Assembly (NCBI RefSeq): GCF_001884185.1
Contig: NZ_MAOE01000090.1
Location: 1-64,000 of the forward strand
DNA: 64,000 nt
Source of the DNA: Bacillus albus
Lineage (GTDB): Bacteria > Bacillota > Bacilli > Bacillales > Bacillaceae_G
Direction: 5' to 3'
A model generated the notes under the pieces. The model saw only the letters and a program-made list of their open reading frames with translations. It did no database searches and had not been told where the DNA came from. Position numbers and translations under genes: made by a program. Positions 37,215 through 46,861 of the stretch are shown here, in pieces (within the stretch, counting starts at the first letter, position 1; every line of letters starts with the position of its first letter).

Positions 37215-37233
37215 ATTCATCTATTCCTTTCTA

Positions 37234-39789
37234 TCATTTTCGGACAATATAGAGCATATCCGTTTCAGATAATCCGAATTTCCTAGCAATTTCTATTCCT
37301 TGTTTCTCAGCTATGTTATACAATTCCACCTTAAATCCCGCATCTGTTAATCGTTGAATAAATCCTGATCGATTATAAATCCTTACATGATCTTCTTGAC
37401 CAAAGGCTATTTTTCTCAATAATGGCGTTACAATAGATTTATCCTCTATAATAAAATCTACATTCATTACGATTGGCACTTGAATAATTCCCCATCCATT
37501 TGGCTTTAGTACCCTATATAATTCTCGCATTGCTTTTTCATCGTCAGGCACGTGTTCTAATACATGACTACATAAAATAACATCAAAGGTATTATTTTCG
37601 TATGCAATTCTCGTAATATCAATTTCCTCCATTAAAGAATCCTGTGGTTCTAAATCCCCACATATATAAGTAATGTTTTTAAACTGGTTAAGCCATCCTC
37701 TTACCTTCACTTCAGGTGCAATATGAAGCATAGTATAATTCCTACTTAACAAATCCGTTTCCGTTTCAATGTACGCACGATATAACCTGTCTCGATCCAT
37801 CGAATAGCAAACTGGACAGATACCTGTATCTTTATTCCACATCTCAAATTGATATTTTAGAAAATCATAATGTGCTGGCCAAGGAGAAAAACTTTTAAAT
37901 TCTTGATTGCAATATTGGCAATAACAAATATCTTTCTCGAATATATGAGTAACTAGTTTATTTAACCCGCTTTTTATCTTTTCATTATAAATTTGATTTA
38001 GTTCTCCACTTCTTACTGCATCCTTAAGTATAAATCCCGCATTCTCCAAACAATAAGATAAGCTCTCTTTATAATCTTGTTCAGTATTTAAAAACCCACT
38101 ATTATGTGCATCTGTAATTAATTCAATCCATTCTTCAATTGTCATTAATATAAAGTGCATTTGTTTTTGATTTTGTCCACTATGTTGTCTAAAGTAGCTA
38201 AGAGGTTCCTGTATATAAACTACTTTTCCTTTCCTCATCATATCTAACCAAGTTGCAATGTCATTAATAGAAGAATACGCTTTCCCCTTAAAATAACCAA
38301 ATTTCCCTCCAAAAAAATTGCGATTAAATAAAACCGTTGTCGGTTCTCCAACTACATTTTTCAAATTTTTCAACATATAATCCCCTAGTGTTTTCCCTTC
38401 AAAAATTGTTGTTTCTGTGGCAATTTTCACATTCAATATAGAGGGGGGTAATACCTCTCCATTCTCATCAATCAGTTCACGGTACGACGTCACAAATGCA
38501 ATGTTTTCTAATTCAAAAAAATATTTCATCATTCTCTCAATCTTTTCAAGATGAAATAAATCATCATCTAATAAAAAATTTATATATTCACCAGTAGCAA
38601 GCTCTATACATTGATTAAAATTTTCAGCCACCAATGGATTTTCATTTTTAACATATGTTATATATTCATATTCTTTTAAGTATGGCTGGATCATTGCCTT
38701 TACTTCATCATTTGTACTATCGTCAGAAATTATAACTTCAATATTTTCATAGGTTTGATTCAAAGCACTTTTGAGAGCTAATTCTAAGTAATGAGGTCTA
38801 TTGTAGGCAGGAATTAGTATACTGACTTTTGGGAGGTGTGATTTGATATTCATACGCTGTTTTTTCTTTTCTATATTTATTTTCTTTAGCTTGATTTGTT
38901 GATAGTAGTCCAGTGAATATAGTATGGATGATGGGACAATTCTTCTTGCATAGTCTAAAAAATTAGTAATAGCTTTGTCTAACTCCTCTTCGGAAGATAA
39001 GAAACCATATTTTTCTCCAGCAATAATACTATGCGAAAAATCTTCTACCCCATCCATCATTTTATTAGATTCATTTAACTGCTGATTTGAATGTAATCGA
39101 AAGTAACTGAGCGTCTCCGCTATATATACTGCTTTCCCTTTACTCAGTAAGGATAACCATGAAGCTATGTCTACGTTGCAAAGATACCGCCTTTTATCAA
39201 ATACACCATACGGTTCTGTTAAATCATTTTTACGAAATAACACCGTTGTAGGTTCTCCTATATAATTCTTTTGATTCATAATCACCATATTTCCTAATTG
39301 TGGCCCATCTATAATCGTATCTGTATAAAATAAACGCATCGTTGAATAAACATCTGGCAATAGGTTTCCTTCTGCATCCATTACTTGACGATGGGATGTT
39401 ACAAGCTTAATTTCATTATCTAAATCATTTAAAAAGTATTTCATCATTTTTTCAATTTTATTTATATGAAATAAATCATCATCCATTAAGAAATTTATAT
39501 ACTCACCTTTCGCTTTACGAAATAACATAAGTGAGTTCTCAAATTGTCCCAGAGTTGACCTATTTTTTATATAAATAATATTTGAATGATCATACAAGTA
39601 CTTTTGTAACACTTTCTCTGTTTCGTCGTTTGTACTATCATCTCCTATTATAATTTCTATATTAGGATACGTTTGTTCCAATACACTACATAAAGCTTTT
39701 TCAAAGTAGTGTGGACGATTATACGTAGGAATTAATACACTTACTAAAGGTGTTTGATTTATTTCCTTTTCATTTGTACCATTTTCCAT
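37234..39789 (-). CDS. antB: Fusion of two family-2 glycosyltransferases and a methyltransferase (anthrose operon)
   Basis: 851 residues from ATG 39789 (GGAGG seven bases before). GT2 domain 1 (~15-300): VSVLIPTYNRPHYFEKAL, IIIGDDSTNDETE, NFLMDDDLFH. GT2 domain 2 (~320-610): VSILIPAYNRPHYLELALKS, VIISDDSTNDEV, NFLLDDDLFH. A Zn-ribbon-like part follows (CYCQYCNQ, CPVCYSMDRDR), then a class I SAM methyltransferase (~690-851) with FDVILCSHVLEHVPDDEKAM. The protein could both add sugars and methylate the 2-O position of anthrose. The two GT halves are clearly duplicates. Confidence 0.87.
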   Translation of the reverse strand: MENGTNEKEINQTPLVSVLIPTYNRPHYFEKALCSVLEQTYPNIEIIIGDDSTNDETEKVLQKYLYDHSNIIYIKNRSTLGQFENSLMLFRKAKGEYINFLMDDDLFHINKIEKMMKYFLNDLDNEIKLVTSHRQVMDAEGNLLPDVYSTMRLFYTDTIIDGPQLGNMVIMNQKNYIGEPTTVLFRKNDLTEPYGVFDKRRYLCNVDIASWLSLLSKGKAVYIAETLSYFRLHSNQQLNESNKMMDGVEDFSHSIIAGEKYGFLSSEEELDKAITNFLDYARRIVPSSILYSLDYYQQIKLKKINIEKKKQRMNIKSHLPKVSILIPAYNRPHYLELALKSALNQTYENIEVIISDDSTNDEVKAMIQPYLKEYEYITYVKNENPLVAENFNQCIELATGEYINFLLDDDLFHLEKIERMMKYFFELENIAFVTSYRELIDENGEVLPPSILNVKIATETTIFEGKTLGDYMLKNLKNVVGEPTTVLFNRNFFGGKFGYFKGKAYSSINDIATWLDMMRKGKVVYIQEPLSYFRQHSGQNQKQMHFILMTIEEWIELITDAHNSGFLNTEQDYKESLSYCLENAGFILKDAVRSGELNQIYNEKIKSGLNKLVTHIFEKDICYCQYCNQEFKSFSPWPAHYDFLKYQFEMWNKDTGICPVCYSMDRDRLYRAYIETETDLLSRNYTMLHIAPEVKVRGWLNQFKNITYICGDLEPQDSLMEEIDITRIAYENNTFDVILCSHVLEHVPDDEKAMRELYRVLKPNGWGIIQVPIVMNVDFIIEDKSIVTPLLRKIAFGQEDHVRIYNRSGFIQRLTDAGFKVELYNIAEKQGIEIARKFGLSETDMLYIVRK

Positions 39790-39964
39790 TCTATTCCTCC
39801 ACTTTTTCATTTATTTTCACTTTTGAAATATACATGCTACTACAAATGTACTTATTAAGATGAAGTAGATCTGAAAGCTGTTGCGAAAAAAATGAATAGC
39901 TTTAAAAACAACATCTATGTTGGCATAATATAGAATAAACCTTTTTAACTTTTTTCGTCCCATT

Positions 39965-40756
39965 CTATTTATTTTTAAAATTCGGCATTCTTTTTTCAAT
40001 AAATGCCTTTACCCCCTCCTTCACATCTTCAGTTTGAAATACTTTTCCAAAGTAACGCGCTTCAATCTCAAGCCCTTCTTGTAAAGGTACTGCTGCACCT
40101 TCGCGAATTGCCAACTTCATATAGGCGAGAGCTGGAAGAGAAAATTTACTTATATCCCTTGCAATCTCTTTTGCTTTATTTAATGCTTCTCCTCGAGGTG
40201 TAATATAGTTAACCAAGCCTATTTCTTTTGCTTCTTTTGCTGTAATCGATTTCCCTGTGAACATCATCTCTTTTGCTTTCCCTTCTCCAATTAATCTAGG
40301 TAAGCGTTGGGTTCCTCCAGCCCCAGGAAATAAACCTAACGTAATTTCTGGTAATCCAATTAAAGCTTGTTCTTCTATTATCCTTAAGTCACAAGCAAGT
40401 GCTAATTCACATCCACCACCTAGTGCTAACCCATTAACAGCAGCTATAGTCGGTTTAGACAGATTCTCTAATTGATTAAGTGGCTGTTGCAATTCTAATG
40501 ATTTCATCTCGGCATATCTTTCACCTTTGCCTATCCAATCTGGAAATTCTTTTATATTCCCTCCTGCTACAAAAGCCTTTTCTCCACTTCCAGTTATAAT
40601 TACGACTGAAATATCATTATCAATTTCTATTTCCTCCAATACATCTACTAATTGTAGAACTACTTCTAAACTTAAAGTGTTGACTGGTGGATTTTGAATT
40701 GTAACGACTGCAACACTTCCTTTTTTATTACAAGTTACTACTCGTTCATCCTTCAT
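39965..40756 (-). CDS. antA: Enoyl-CoA hydratase/isomerase of the anthrose operon
   Basis: 263 residues, crotonase fold. The oxyanion hole is in KAFVAGGNIKEF and AAVNGLALGGGCELALACD; both catalytic Glu are present (GGCELALACD and GLPEITLGLFPGAGGTQRLP). In the anthrose pathway the inferred job is hydration of 3-methylcrotonyl-CoA to 3-hydroxy-3-methylbutyryl-CoA, the side-chain donor. AAGGGGAC precedes the ATG. It is first in the operon; a 175-base gap separates it from antB. Outside this context it would be called a generic enoyl-CoA hydratase. Confidence 0.87.
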   Translation of the reverse strand: MKDERVVTCNKKGSVAVVTIQNPPVNTLSLEVVLQLVDVLEEIEIDNDISVVIITGSGEKAFVAGGNIKEFPDWIGKGERYAEMKSLELQQPLNQLENLSKPTIAAVNGLALGGGCELALACDLRIIEEQALIGLPEITLGLFPGAGGTQRLPRLIGEGKAKEMMFTGKSITAKEAKEIGLVNYITPRGEALNKAKEIARDISKFSLPALAYMKLAIREGAAVPLQEGLEIEARYFGKVFQTEDVKEGVKAFIEKRMPNFKNK

Positions 40757-41234
40757 AAAAAGTCCCCTTTTAAACTCTCTAATTTTTCACAACACCAAGC
40801 TTCTTCACTTTACTCACCATCAACCTAAATTTCCGAATATGTTTCCGCTTTTAGAAATTCATCAATTTATTGTATGTACTGTAGAAGCATAAAATGAGCA
40901 ATCCTTTCTTGGCACCATTTTATAATCTCAACATATTTTCAAATTGTTCTTTTACTATATAAATTGGCTTCATGTTTCTTTATTGTCCGTTACACAGTTT
41001 CTGAAACTGGGATGACTCGTAGAAAAAATGAGATAAGGAAACTGATATATCAGATACATGAAAGATGAACAATTAAAGAAAGATAGCATTTTAGTAACCA
41101 CGTGTTTTTAAACCTTTCTTAACTATCAGTACCACTGATTTAGACAACTACCTATTTATGGATAGACAATCATCTAATTTATGTTAAATTCAATAAACTG
41201 TATGGAAACGAATGTCAAAAAAGGAGTGATACGT
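40757..41234. other. Divergent intergenic region, anthrose operon / Cys-rich gene
   Basis: About 480 bp of AT-rich DNA without a gene. It must hold the promoters of both flanking units, probably sporulation-controlled, but I cannot place a convincing sigma-factor box. Confidence 0.5.
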
Positions 41235-41510
41235 ATGTTTCGTCGTCCAACTTGTATGCAAGCTTGTTTAGATAGTGGTCATGATTATGATTATTGCCGT
41301 ATATGGTGTGAACCTATTTACATGGTTCCTACTTATTCCTACTCAGTACAACCATCGTATACAGCACCTATAGTAACACCTTATAGTTCACAGCAATATC
41401 AGACTTATGCCTATGGGCAACAAACCGACCCACGTTGGGAATGTTACCGTCAATGTATAAGAAGTGGCGGAAGTGCTGCAAGCTGTTGTTATTATTGCGA
41501 ACTGTGCTAA
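41235..41510 (+). CDS. Cys-rich small protein, probable spore-surface component
   Basis: 91 residues from the ATG at 41235 (AAAAAAGGAGTG upstream). Eight or more Cys are grouped at both ends (PTCMQACLDSGHDYDYCRIW and WECYRQCIRSGGSAASCCYY), flanking a Tyr/Ser/Pro-rich middle. There is no signal peptide. Composition and repeated C-x3-C spacing are typical of cross-linked coat or exosporium proteins, and the neighbour is an exosporium sugar operon; a coat role is inferred, not shown. Confidence 0.65.
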   Translation: MFRRPTCMQACLDSGHDYDYCRIWCEPIYMVPTYSYSVQPSYTAPIVTPYSSQQYQTYAYGQQTDPRWECYRQCIRSGGSAASCCYYCELC

Positions 41511-42081
41511 CAACATCTCCTATTTATGTCGAGGCCCACAACTGTAGTGCACAAACAGATTACAAATCAGTAAAAGCATCCGACATAATTTTAAGGAAAC
41601 TAGCCATCTATACTCCAATCTCTCGTTATTTCCACCTTTCCTCGCAACCATTCTTTTATAGGACTTTATTGGTGTAATAATAAAGAGATTCCTCATTTAC
41701 TTGCTCCCCACTGTACACTTAACTATCACTTCCTTTAGATAACGTATCATTTTTTCGTATTTTGTTTCGTCTTGGATTTTTCCTATGATTTATTTATCTA
41801 TCTCTCTCAAAAATGACAATCTCTCGCTTTCCCATAATTTTTTTATAAACTTTAACCTCTACACCCCTATATGAAACAAGGCTCACTCAGTTTGCGCAGA
41901 AATCATGAAATTTTTACTTATACTTACTAAGGCGCATGAGCCATCATCCCCCGTACACTTTCCAATAAAATTATCGTTTATATTAACTAAGCCATACAAG
42001 ATGTCCTTTCTACTCATTTTCCATGCAAATATACGCAATAAATTAACCGGTTCCCTATAAAATAAAGAACCGGCTATCTAT
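41511..42081. other. Intergenic stretch, no supported gene
   Basis: AT-rich DNA of about 570 bp. Its only clear feature is a terminator at 42045-42075 (AACCGGTTC/GAACCGGCT) serving the minus-strand gene that follows. Confidence 0.6.
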
Positions 42082-42435
42082 TTACTGTTGTTTTGATGTG
42101 ATTTTTGTCTTGTAATGGTGGTGATTATTAGTTTGGTTACCATGTCTCTCTTGGTTGTTAGGCGTAATTTCATCAGCAAATTCCATATTTGCTAAATTTA
42201 CTTTGGATGGAATAAATGATCTTGTTTTATTTTGAAAACCTTGAAACGTATTTTTTATAGGTTTCATCATGATTGAATTACGTGTTGCTACTACACCTAA
42301 AACGGTTCCTAATCCTAGTAAAGAAACCCAAATCCAACCTTTATTGTTCTTCTTTTTATTTCCGAATAACTCAAACATTTGTTGAGTTATTTTTTTTGAA
42401 TCGAATAATGACATCAAAAAATTAAGGATATTCAT
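42082..42435 (-). CDS. Small DUF3918-like membrane protein
   Basis: 117 residues with one membrane span (WIWVSLLGLGTVLGVVATR, ~33-52), an N-terminal amphipathic part and a polar His/Asn-rich C-terminus. The GWIW-x-SLLGLG segment is characteristic of a small Bacillus family whose role is unknown. A decayed paralogue is found at 46750-46861. GGGGGG precedes the ATG, and a terminator lies just past the stop. Confidence 0.6.
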   Translation of the reverse strand: MNILNFLMSLFDSKKITQQMFELFGNKKKNNKGWIWVSLLGLGTVLGVVATRNSIMMKPIKNTFQGFQNKTRSFIPSKVNLANMEFADEITPNNQERHGNQTNNHHHYKTKITSKQQ

Positions 42436-42667
42436 TTTTGTCCCCCCTGAAAAAAATCGTAAAAAGAAACACTCGTTTCAATTTCACATATTTTATGATG
42501 CGATATTTTATAGAGATTTATGATGCCAACTTATACTAATAATTCTTGATTTTTAAACCGGAACTTCCTAATATTACTCAAGTGGTTTTTACTGAAATAC
42601 CAAAAATAGTTTTATAAAAAAATCAAAAAGGAACTGAAAAGTTATGTATTATTAGATTGGAAATTTA

Positions 42668-43294
42668 TTAATTCTTTTTCAATTGTCGGTTATGTAATGT
42701 CGAAAGAGTCAGTAACGCAAGAATCGAACCTACTAAGGCAAGTGACATGTCCCATTGTGCATCCCATATATCGCCTTGCATACCTAAAAAGTCTTTTGCT
42801 GTTGTTCCTCCCTTTGCTATTTTAAAAGCTAACCATTCGATGATTTCGTATAGTGCAGCAATAGCAAGCGAAACACTTATACAAATCGTAACTAACCAAG
42901 GACCTTCGGTAAGTTGAGTTTTCCGTAATAATATTTCTCTTATCACAATGATAAACAAGCCTTTTATCAAATGTCCAAATCGATCATAGTGATTTCGATT
43001 TAAATCAAAGACATCTTTTATCCAATTAAAAAGAGGAACCTTTGAGTATGTGTAATGACCGCCGATGAACATTATGATGGCTAGTATTGCAATAATGATA
43101 TATGAGAGAGTAGTAAAGCGAAACTTATTGTATATTGCAATTATAATGATTAGACCGAGAACGGCAGGAATAGCTTCCGCTGCCCATGACGAGTATCTTG
43201 CAGGCTTAATAACAGACCATATAAAAACTGCAGTAACAATTAATAATAAAAATAGATGAACCATTTTACTTTTGTCCCTTATCACTTTTTTCAC
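42668..43294 (-). CDS. DUF2238 (YjdF-type) membrane protein
   Basis: 208 residues with about six membrane spans. The family signature is seen in RNHYDRFGHLIKGLFIIVIR and YEIIEWLAFKIAKGG ... FLGMQGDIWDAQWDMSLALVG, containing conserved polar residues (His, Asp, Glu, Gln-Gly-Asp) between spans. The family is of unknown function. GGAGTG precedes the ATG. Monocistronic. Confidence 0.85.
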   Translation of the reverse strand: MKKVIRDKSKMVHLFLLLIVTAVFIWSVIKPARYSSWAAEAIPAVLGLIIIIAIYNKFRFTTLSYIIIAILAIIMFIGGHYTYSKVPLFNWIKDVFDLNRNHYDRFGHLIKGLFIIVIREILLRKTQLTEGPWLVTICISVSLAIAALYEIIEWLAFKIAKGGTTAKDFLGMQGDIWDAQWDMSLALVGSILALLTLSTLHNRQLKKN

Positions 43295-43742
43295 TCCTAT
43301 TGAAAGGCTTTCTGCTTAAAGTATTTGAAAAAATACATTTTCGTATACAAAGCACTTGGCACTGTTTGCCTTAGTTTACACTTAAGAATAGCTCTTTTAA
43401 TTGAGAAAGTGTTTTTGTCTAGTAGATATCCACAATGAAAATAGACATATTCACAGCCTTCGGCAACTGCTCTAAAAGGTGTAGCTCTATATCAATGTCA
43501 AGTTAATAATGCCAAGAGGATATAGGGGAGTGTGCTTTCTATAAATTTTTGTTACTAAACTAAAAATGTACATTACCAGTAGGAAGAGCATTATCAAGTT
43601 AAACATGTTCAATTGGTAACTATATATTATTTATCTATTTAAATGGAGTAGAATAATAAGAAAAGGCATGCACACTACATATTTCTTTTTCGTGAGGGAA
43701 TGGTATGTATATAACAATTCAAAAATAAAGGAGAGCATCTGC
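43295..43742. other. Divergent intergenic region, no supported gene
   Basis: About 450 bp between the DUF2238 and PAP2 genes, AT-rich, with no frame, hairpin or promoter that I can defend beyond the PAP2 binding site. Confidence 0.5.
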
Positions 43743-44306
43743 ATGAATTATAAGATGTTTAGGGCTATCAATCGTCTAGCTGGTCGTAACTCAACATTGG
43801 ATACATTTATGATATTTATTTCACAAAAGACTCAATTCCTGTACATTTTCTTATTAGCCTTAATGTGGTTTAGAAACAATTCCTACAAAAAAATTATTTT
43901 ATTTGCAGGGGTATCAGTAGGATTCGCATTATTTATAAACCGCTTTATCCAGCTCTTTTATTTTAAACCTCGTCCATTTGTTATACATCGTGTGCGTTTA
44001 CTTATCCCATCAAAGAATAATTCCTCATTTCCTAGTAAACATACAGTCTTAGCATTTGCCTTAGCGACCTCCGTCTTACTTCGTGAACGTTTATTTGGCT
44101 CAATCATGTGGTTCTTAGCAATTTTGACAGGTTTTTCACGTATCTGGCTAGGTCATCATTATCCATTTGATATCATAGGAAGTGCCTTCATAGGAATCTT
44201 AACCAGTATAGCTATTGGCGGTACTACACATTTATTTAATTCTTTTGTTACCTGGATTATAAATGTATATAGAAAATTAATTTTTGTGGATTTAAAACAT
44301 TCCTGA
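43743..44306 (+). CDS. PAP2-family phosphatase, undecaprenyl-diphosphatase (BcrC) type
   Basis: 187 residues from the ATG at 43743 (AAAGGAGAG upstream; the frame opens 75 bases earlier without a binding site). It has about five membrane spans and the three phosphatase motifs: YFKPRPFVIHR, FPSKHTVLAF and SRIWLGHHYPFDIIG. Such enzymes recycle undecaprenyl pyrophosphate outside the membrane and give bacitracin tolerance. PSKH replaces the usual PSGH or PSDH. It is a free-standing gene. Confidence 0.87.
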   Translation: MNYKMFRAINRLAGRNSTLDTFMIFISQKTQFLYIFLLALMWFRNNSYKKIILFAGVSVGFALFINRFIQLFYFKPRPFVIHRVRLLIPSKNNSSFPSKHTVLAFALATSVLLRERLFGSIMWFLAILTGFSRIWLGHHYPFDIIGSAFIGILTSIAIGGTTHLFNSFVTWIINVYRKLIFVDLKHS

Positions 44307-44535
44307 TGATATTTTTGATAAATCACAGCACATAATTTTGCACATTTTTTACTAAAGTTACTCTTCTTTGAAATATATTTTGCAGTAAACTCACAAATAT
44401 CTAGGAAATCCCTTAATAATTGAATTTGATTCTAAATTGATATAAAGGAAAAAGTGTTAAAAAATGTTAGCATATTCTTTTTCTTTAAGCAGAAGATAAT
44501 AGCATAAATATTTCTCTGAAAGGAGCAATAATCAC

Positions 44536-44679
44536 TTGAAGAAAAGAAAATATTTACTTGCTATCATGTCTACTATTTTATCTGTAGGTTTCTTGTGCGG
44601 TTGTAATGGCGTTGATGAGAATGAGCCAGATCCAACTGAAGAACCTTCTGAAGAAATTCAAGAAAAGAATAATCAATAA
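44536..44679 (+). CDS. Small probable lipoprotein, 47 aa
   Basis: A TTG-started frame with AAAGGAG eleven bases upstream. The product starts with two or three Lys/Arg, a hydrophobic stretch (YLLAIMSTILSVGFL) and LCGC, a plausible lipobox, followed by a short, very acidic tail (DENEPDPTEEPSEEIQ). It would be exported and lipid-anchored. No family recognised. A terminator lies at 44783. Confidence 0.5.
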   Translation: MKKRKYLLAIMSTILSVGFLCGCNGVDENEPDPTEEPSEEIQEKNNQ

Positions 44680-45142
44680 CAGGTTAATGTAAAGATTATT
44701 ATTGTCTTAGAGCAGCTTCTTAAATATAGGAGAACCTAATTGAAGTAGAACAATATAAAGTAATCCAATAGAATAAAATAAGAAAAAACACCTCTTATGC
44801 CTTATTTTATTAGATATGGTACAAGAGGTGTTTTCTGTTTATAGGTACATTTCAGAAATTTATACAGTTACTTCTTATCCTCTAAAAATTGTCACTTTAA
44901 CCAGGCCACTTGCCTTTTCAAAATACTCATGCTAAGCATCCTGATTTTAAAACAAAAAGTTTACTTTCTACATAAACTAATCCCGCAACCAACTAGGAAA
45001 TCAAAATCTAACCGTTGTCTTCATTAGTTAAGTAACCGTAATTAAAACTAGCTCCCTGCTTACTTATTATTGAGTAATAAGAATACTTAAGTAGTTTGAA
45101 GTAAATATTATAACTGTTACAAATCAAAAGGAGGTCATTATA
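44680..45142. other. Intergenic stretch with terminator
   Basis: A strong hairpin at 44783-44835 (AAAACACCTCTT/AAGAGGTGTTTT) ends the small lipoprotein gene. The remaining bases to the sspH start contain no frame. Confidence 0.6.
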
Positions 45143-45322
45143 ATGAACAAACAAAGAGCAAAAGAGATTGCCGCTTCACCAGTCATGGCTAACGTAACGT
45201 ATAATGGAGTTTCAATTTATATTCAAAATGTGAATGAAAATAATGAAACAGCTAGAATTTATCCTCTTAATGAACCAAATAATGAACAAGAAATTCCTTT
45301 ATCCAACTTAATAGAACATTAA
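45143..45322 (+). CDS. sspH: Small acid-soluble spore protein H
   Basis: 59 residues: MNKQRAKEIAASPVMANVTY, then NGVSIYIQNVNENNETARIY, then a Pro/Asn-rich end. This is the SspH (minor SASP H) pattern, expressed late in the forespore and packed in the spore core. AAAGGAGGTC lies seven bases before the ATG. It is too short for common ORF cut-offs. A long hairpin (45349-45401) follows and would end the transcript. Expression from a sigma-G promoter is expected for the family; I cannot place the boxes with confidence. Confidence 0.92.
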   Translation: MNKQRAKEIAASPVMANVTYNGVSIYIQNVNENNETARIYPLNEPNNEQEIPLSNLIEH

Positions 45323-45348
45323 TTGGTTACATGCTATCTCAATAAATA

Positions 45349-45401
45349 ATTACTCAAACATACAAACACCATTGTAAGTGGTGCTTGTATGTTTGAGTAA
45401 T
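45349..45401. terminator. Long (23-base stem) hairpin after sspH
   Basis: ATTACTCAAACATACAAACACCA pairs with its complement over 23 positions with one mismatch and a seven-base loop. (The arm is 45349-45371.) It is followed by CTTATTTTC. The remaining 45402-45786 holds no supported gene; a short frame ending at 45752 (DLKDRVFVLKREEP) may be a scar. Confidence 0.7.
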
Positions 45402-45786
45402 CTTATTTTCTATTTTCTTCTAGCTAATTAAGTTAATAAGGATAAAAAACATTTTTGATTGGTGGTTACAATCCTCTTTAATAAAGCAGCAAAAAAACTA
45501 CCAAAATTATGGTAGCATTTACTACATAAATGACTTATTTAAACTATTGATAACAATGTACCTCCAACGGCACCAGTAAAAATGTAAAAACATGCCTCAC
45601 TAGTTTAAGGGGCGCTCAAGCAAGCTTAAGTTCCCTTTCATTAAATTCAAAGATGAAGAAGTAAAACGGGTTTGTCATGTATGTTAGAAATGGACACCGG
45701 CACTGCTGATTTAAAGGATAGAGTTTTCGTATTAAAACGTGAAGAACCTTAATATAAAGGGTTTAAGTATACTGGAGGAAATTAAT

Positions 45787-46656
45787 ATGTCTCACCTACC
45801 CGAATGGATGCTTGTCATTCTACGCTCTTTATTCATATTAATTATTTTATTTACTATCACAAAATGTTTAGGAAAAAGGCAAATCTCTCAACTTTCCTTT
45901 TTTGAGTACGTAGCTGGAATGACAATCGGTGGTATCGCCTCTCAAGTATCTACAGGGCTAGACCAAAAGTTTTTCCATGGTGTTTTTGCCATACTTATTT
46001 TCGCTTCGATACCTTTTTTTGTAGGAATTCTTTCCTTAAAAAACAAAGCCGCAAGAGATTTCTTTGAAGGCAAGTCCACAGTTTTAATAAAAGATGGCAA
46101 AATACTTGAGGATAATTTAAAGAAAGAAAAGTATACCAGTGATGAATTACTTGAACTTCTCAGAGGAAGTGGGTCCTTTAGTATATCCGAAGTAGAATTT
46201 GCCGTCTTAGAACCAAGCGGAGAATTAAATGTATTATTAAAGAAAGAATCTCAACCACTTACAGCAAAAGATATTGGCTTGAAAGTACCAAATAAAAAGG
46301 AACCACAAACTGTTATTATAGATGGAAATGTACTAGATGAACCTCTTTCAGCTAGTGGGCATAACCGCGCTTGGTTACATTCTGAACTAGAAAAACTCGG
46401 TGTTGTCATTGAAAATGTCTTTCTCGGTCAAGTTGATTCATACGGACAACTTACTATCGACATTTATAATGATAAACTCCAAATGCCTTCTCCTCAAAAC
46501 AAACCTTTATTACTAGCATCTTTAAAAAAATGCCATGCTGATCTTGAACTATTTTCTTTAGAAACGAAATCAAAAAAGGCAAGTGAAATGTATAGTAAAA
46601 ATGCAAAGCAAATTGAAGCTATTCTAAACAAGGTAACCTACCTTCTAAAGGAATAA
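45787..46656 (+). CDS. DUF421 (YetF-type) membrane protein
   Basis: 289 residues from the ATG at 45787 (GGAGG eight bases upstream). Three N-terminal membrane spans (LRSLFILIILFTITKCLGKR; EYVAGMTIGGIAS; FFHGVFAILIFASIPFFVG) are followed by the cytosolic DUF421 domain, with GKSTVLIKDGKILEDNLKKE, YTSDELLELLRGSG and the EVEFAVLEPSGELNVLLK core. The C-terminal extension is helical. Bacilli carry several paralogues, some found in spore membranes; the function is not settled. A terminator follows at 46655. Confidence 0.88.
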   Translation: MSHLPEWMLVILRSLFILIILFTITKCLGKRQISQLSFFEYVAGMTIGGIASQVSTGLDQKFFHGVFAILIFASIPFFVGILSLKNKAARDFFEGKSTVLIKDGKILEDNLKKEKYTSDELLELLRGSGSFSISEVEFAVLEPSGELNVLLKKESQPLTAKDIGLKVPNKKEPQTVIIDGNVLDEPLSASGHNRAWLHSELEKLGVVIENVFLGQVDSYGQLTIDIYNDKLQMPSPQNKPLLLASLKKCHADLELFSLETKSKKASEMYSKNAKQIEAILNKVTYLLKE

Positions 46657-46685
46657 AAAAGGACGTTCTCACAAGCGTCCTTTTC
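46655..46685 (+). terminator. Intrinsic terminator after DUF421 gene
   Basis: AAAAAAGGACG/GCGTCCTTTT with a short loop and T-run, overlapping the stop codon region. Confidence 0.8.
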
Positions 46686-46749
46686 TCATAGTGTCGGAAA
46701 AGCCTTTAGGGGTTTCCCAACACTCTGACATCTTTATAGATTTTAGCGA

Positions 46750-46861
46750 ATGAAAACAATAAATGAGGATGGATTTGGGCTTCTTTACTAGGATTAGGAA
46801 TCTTTTATGTGTATTAACAACGCGTAATTCAAATATGACAAGACCTAGCCAACAATCCTAG
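46750..46861 (+). pseudogene. DUF3918-like small membrane protein remnant
   Basis: MKTIN, then after a one-base shift GWIWASLLGLGIF, then after another shift VLTTRNSNMTRPSQQS and a stop. The middle is clearly related to GWIWVSLLGLGTVLG in the gene at 42082-42435. Two frameshifts make it non-functional. The rest of 46686-47108 shows no gene. Confidence 0.6.

Noticed and set aside
39817-39999. 60-codon minus-strand frame between antA and antB
   Set aside because: It overlaps the end of antA, lacks a ribosome binding site and has only a chance hydrophobic C-terminus; the 175-base gap is better read as leader sequence.
41435-41677. 80-codon frame overlapping the Cys-rich gene
   Set aside because: It is a shifted frame of the Cys-rich gene's end, with poor start signal.
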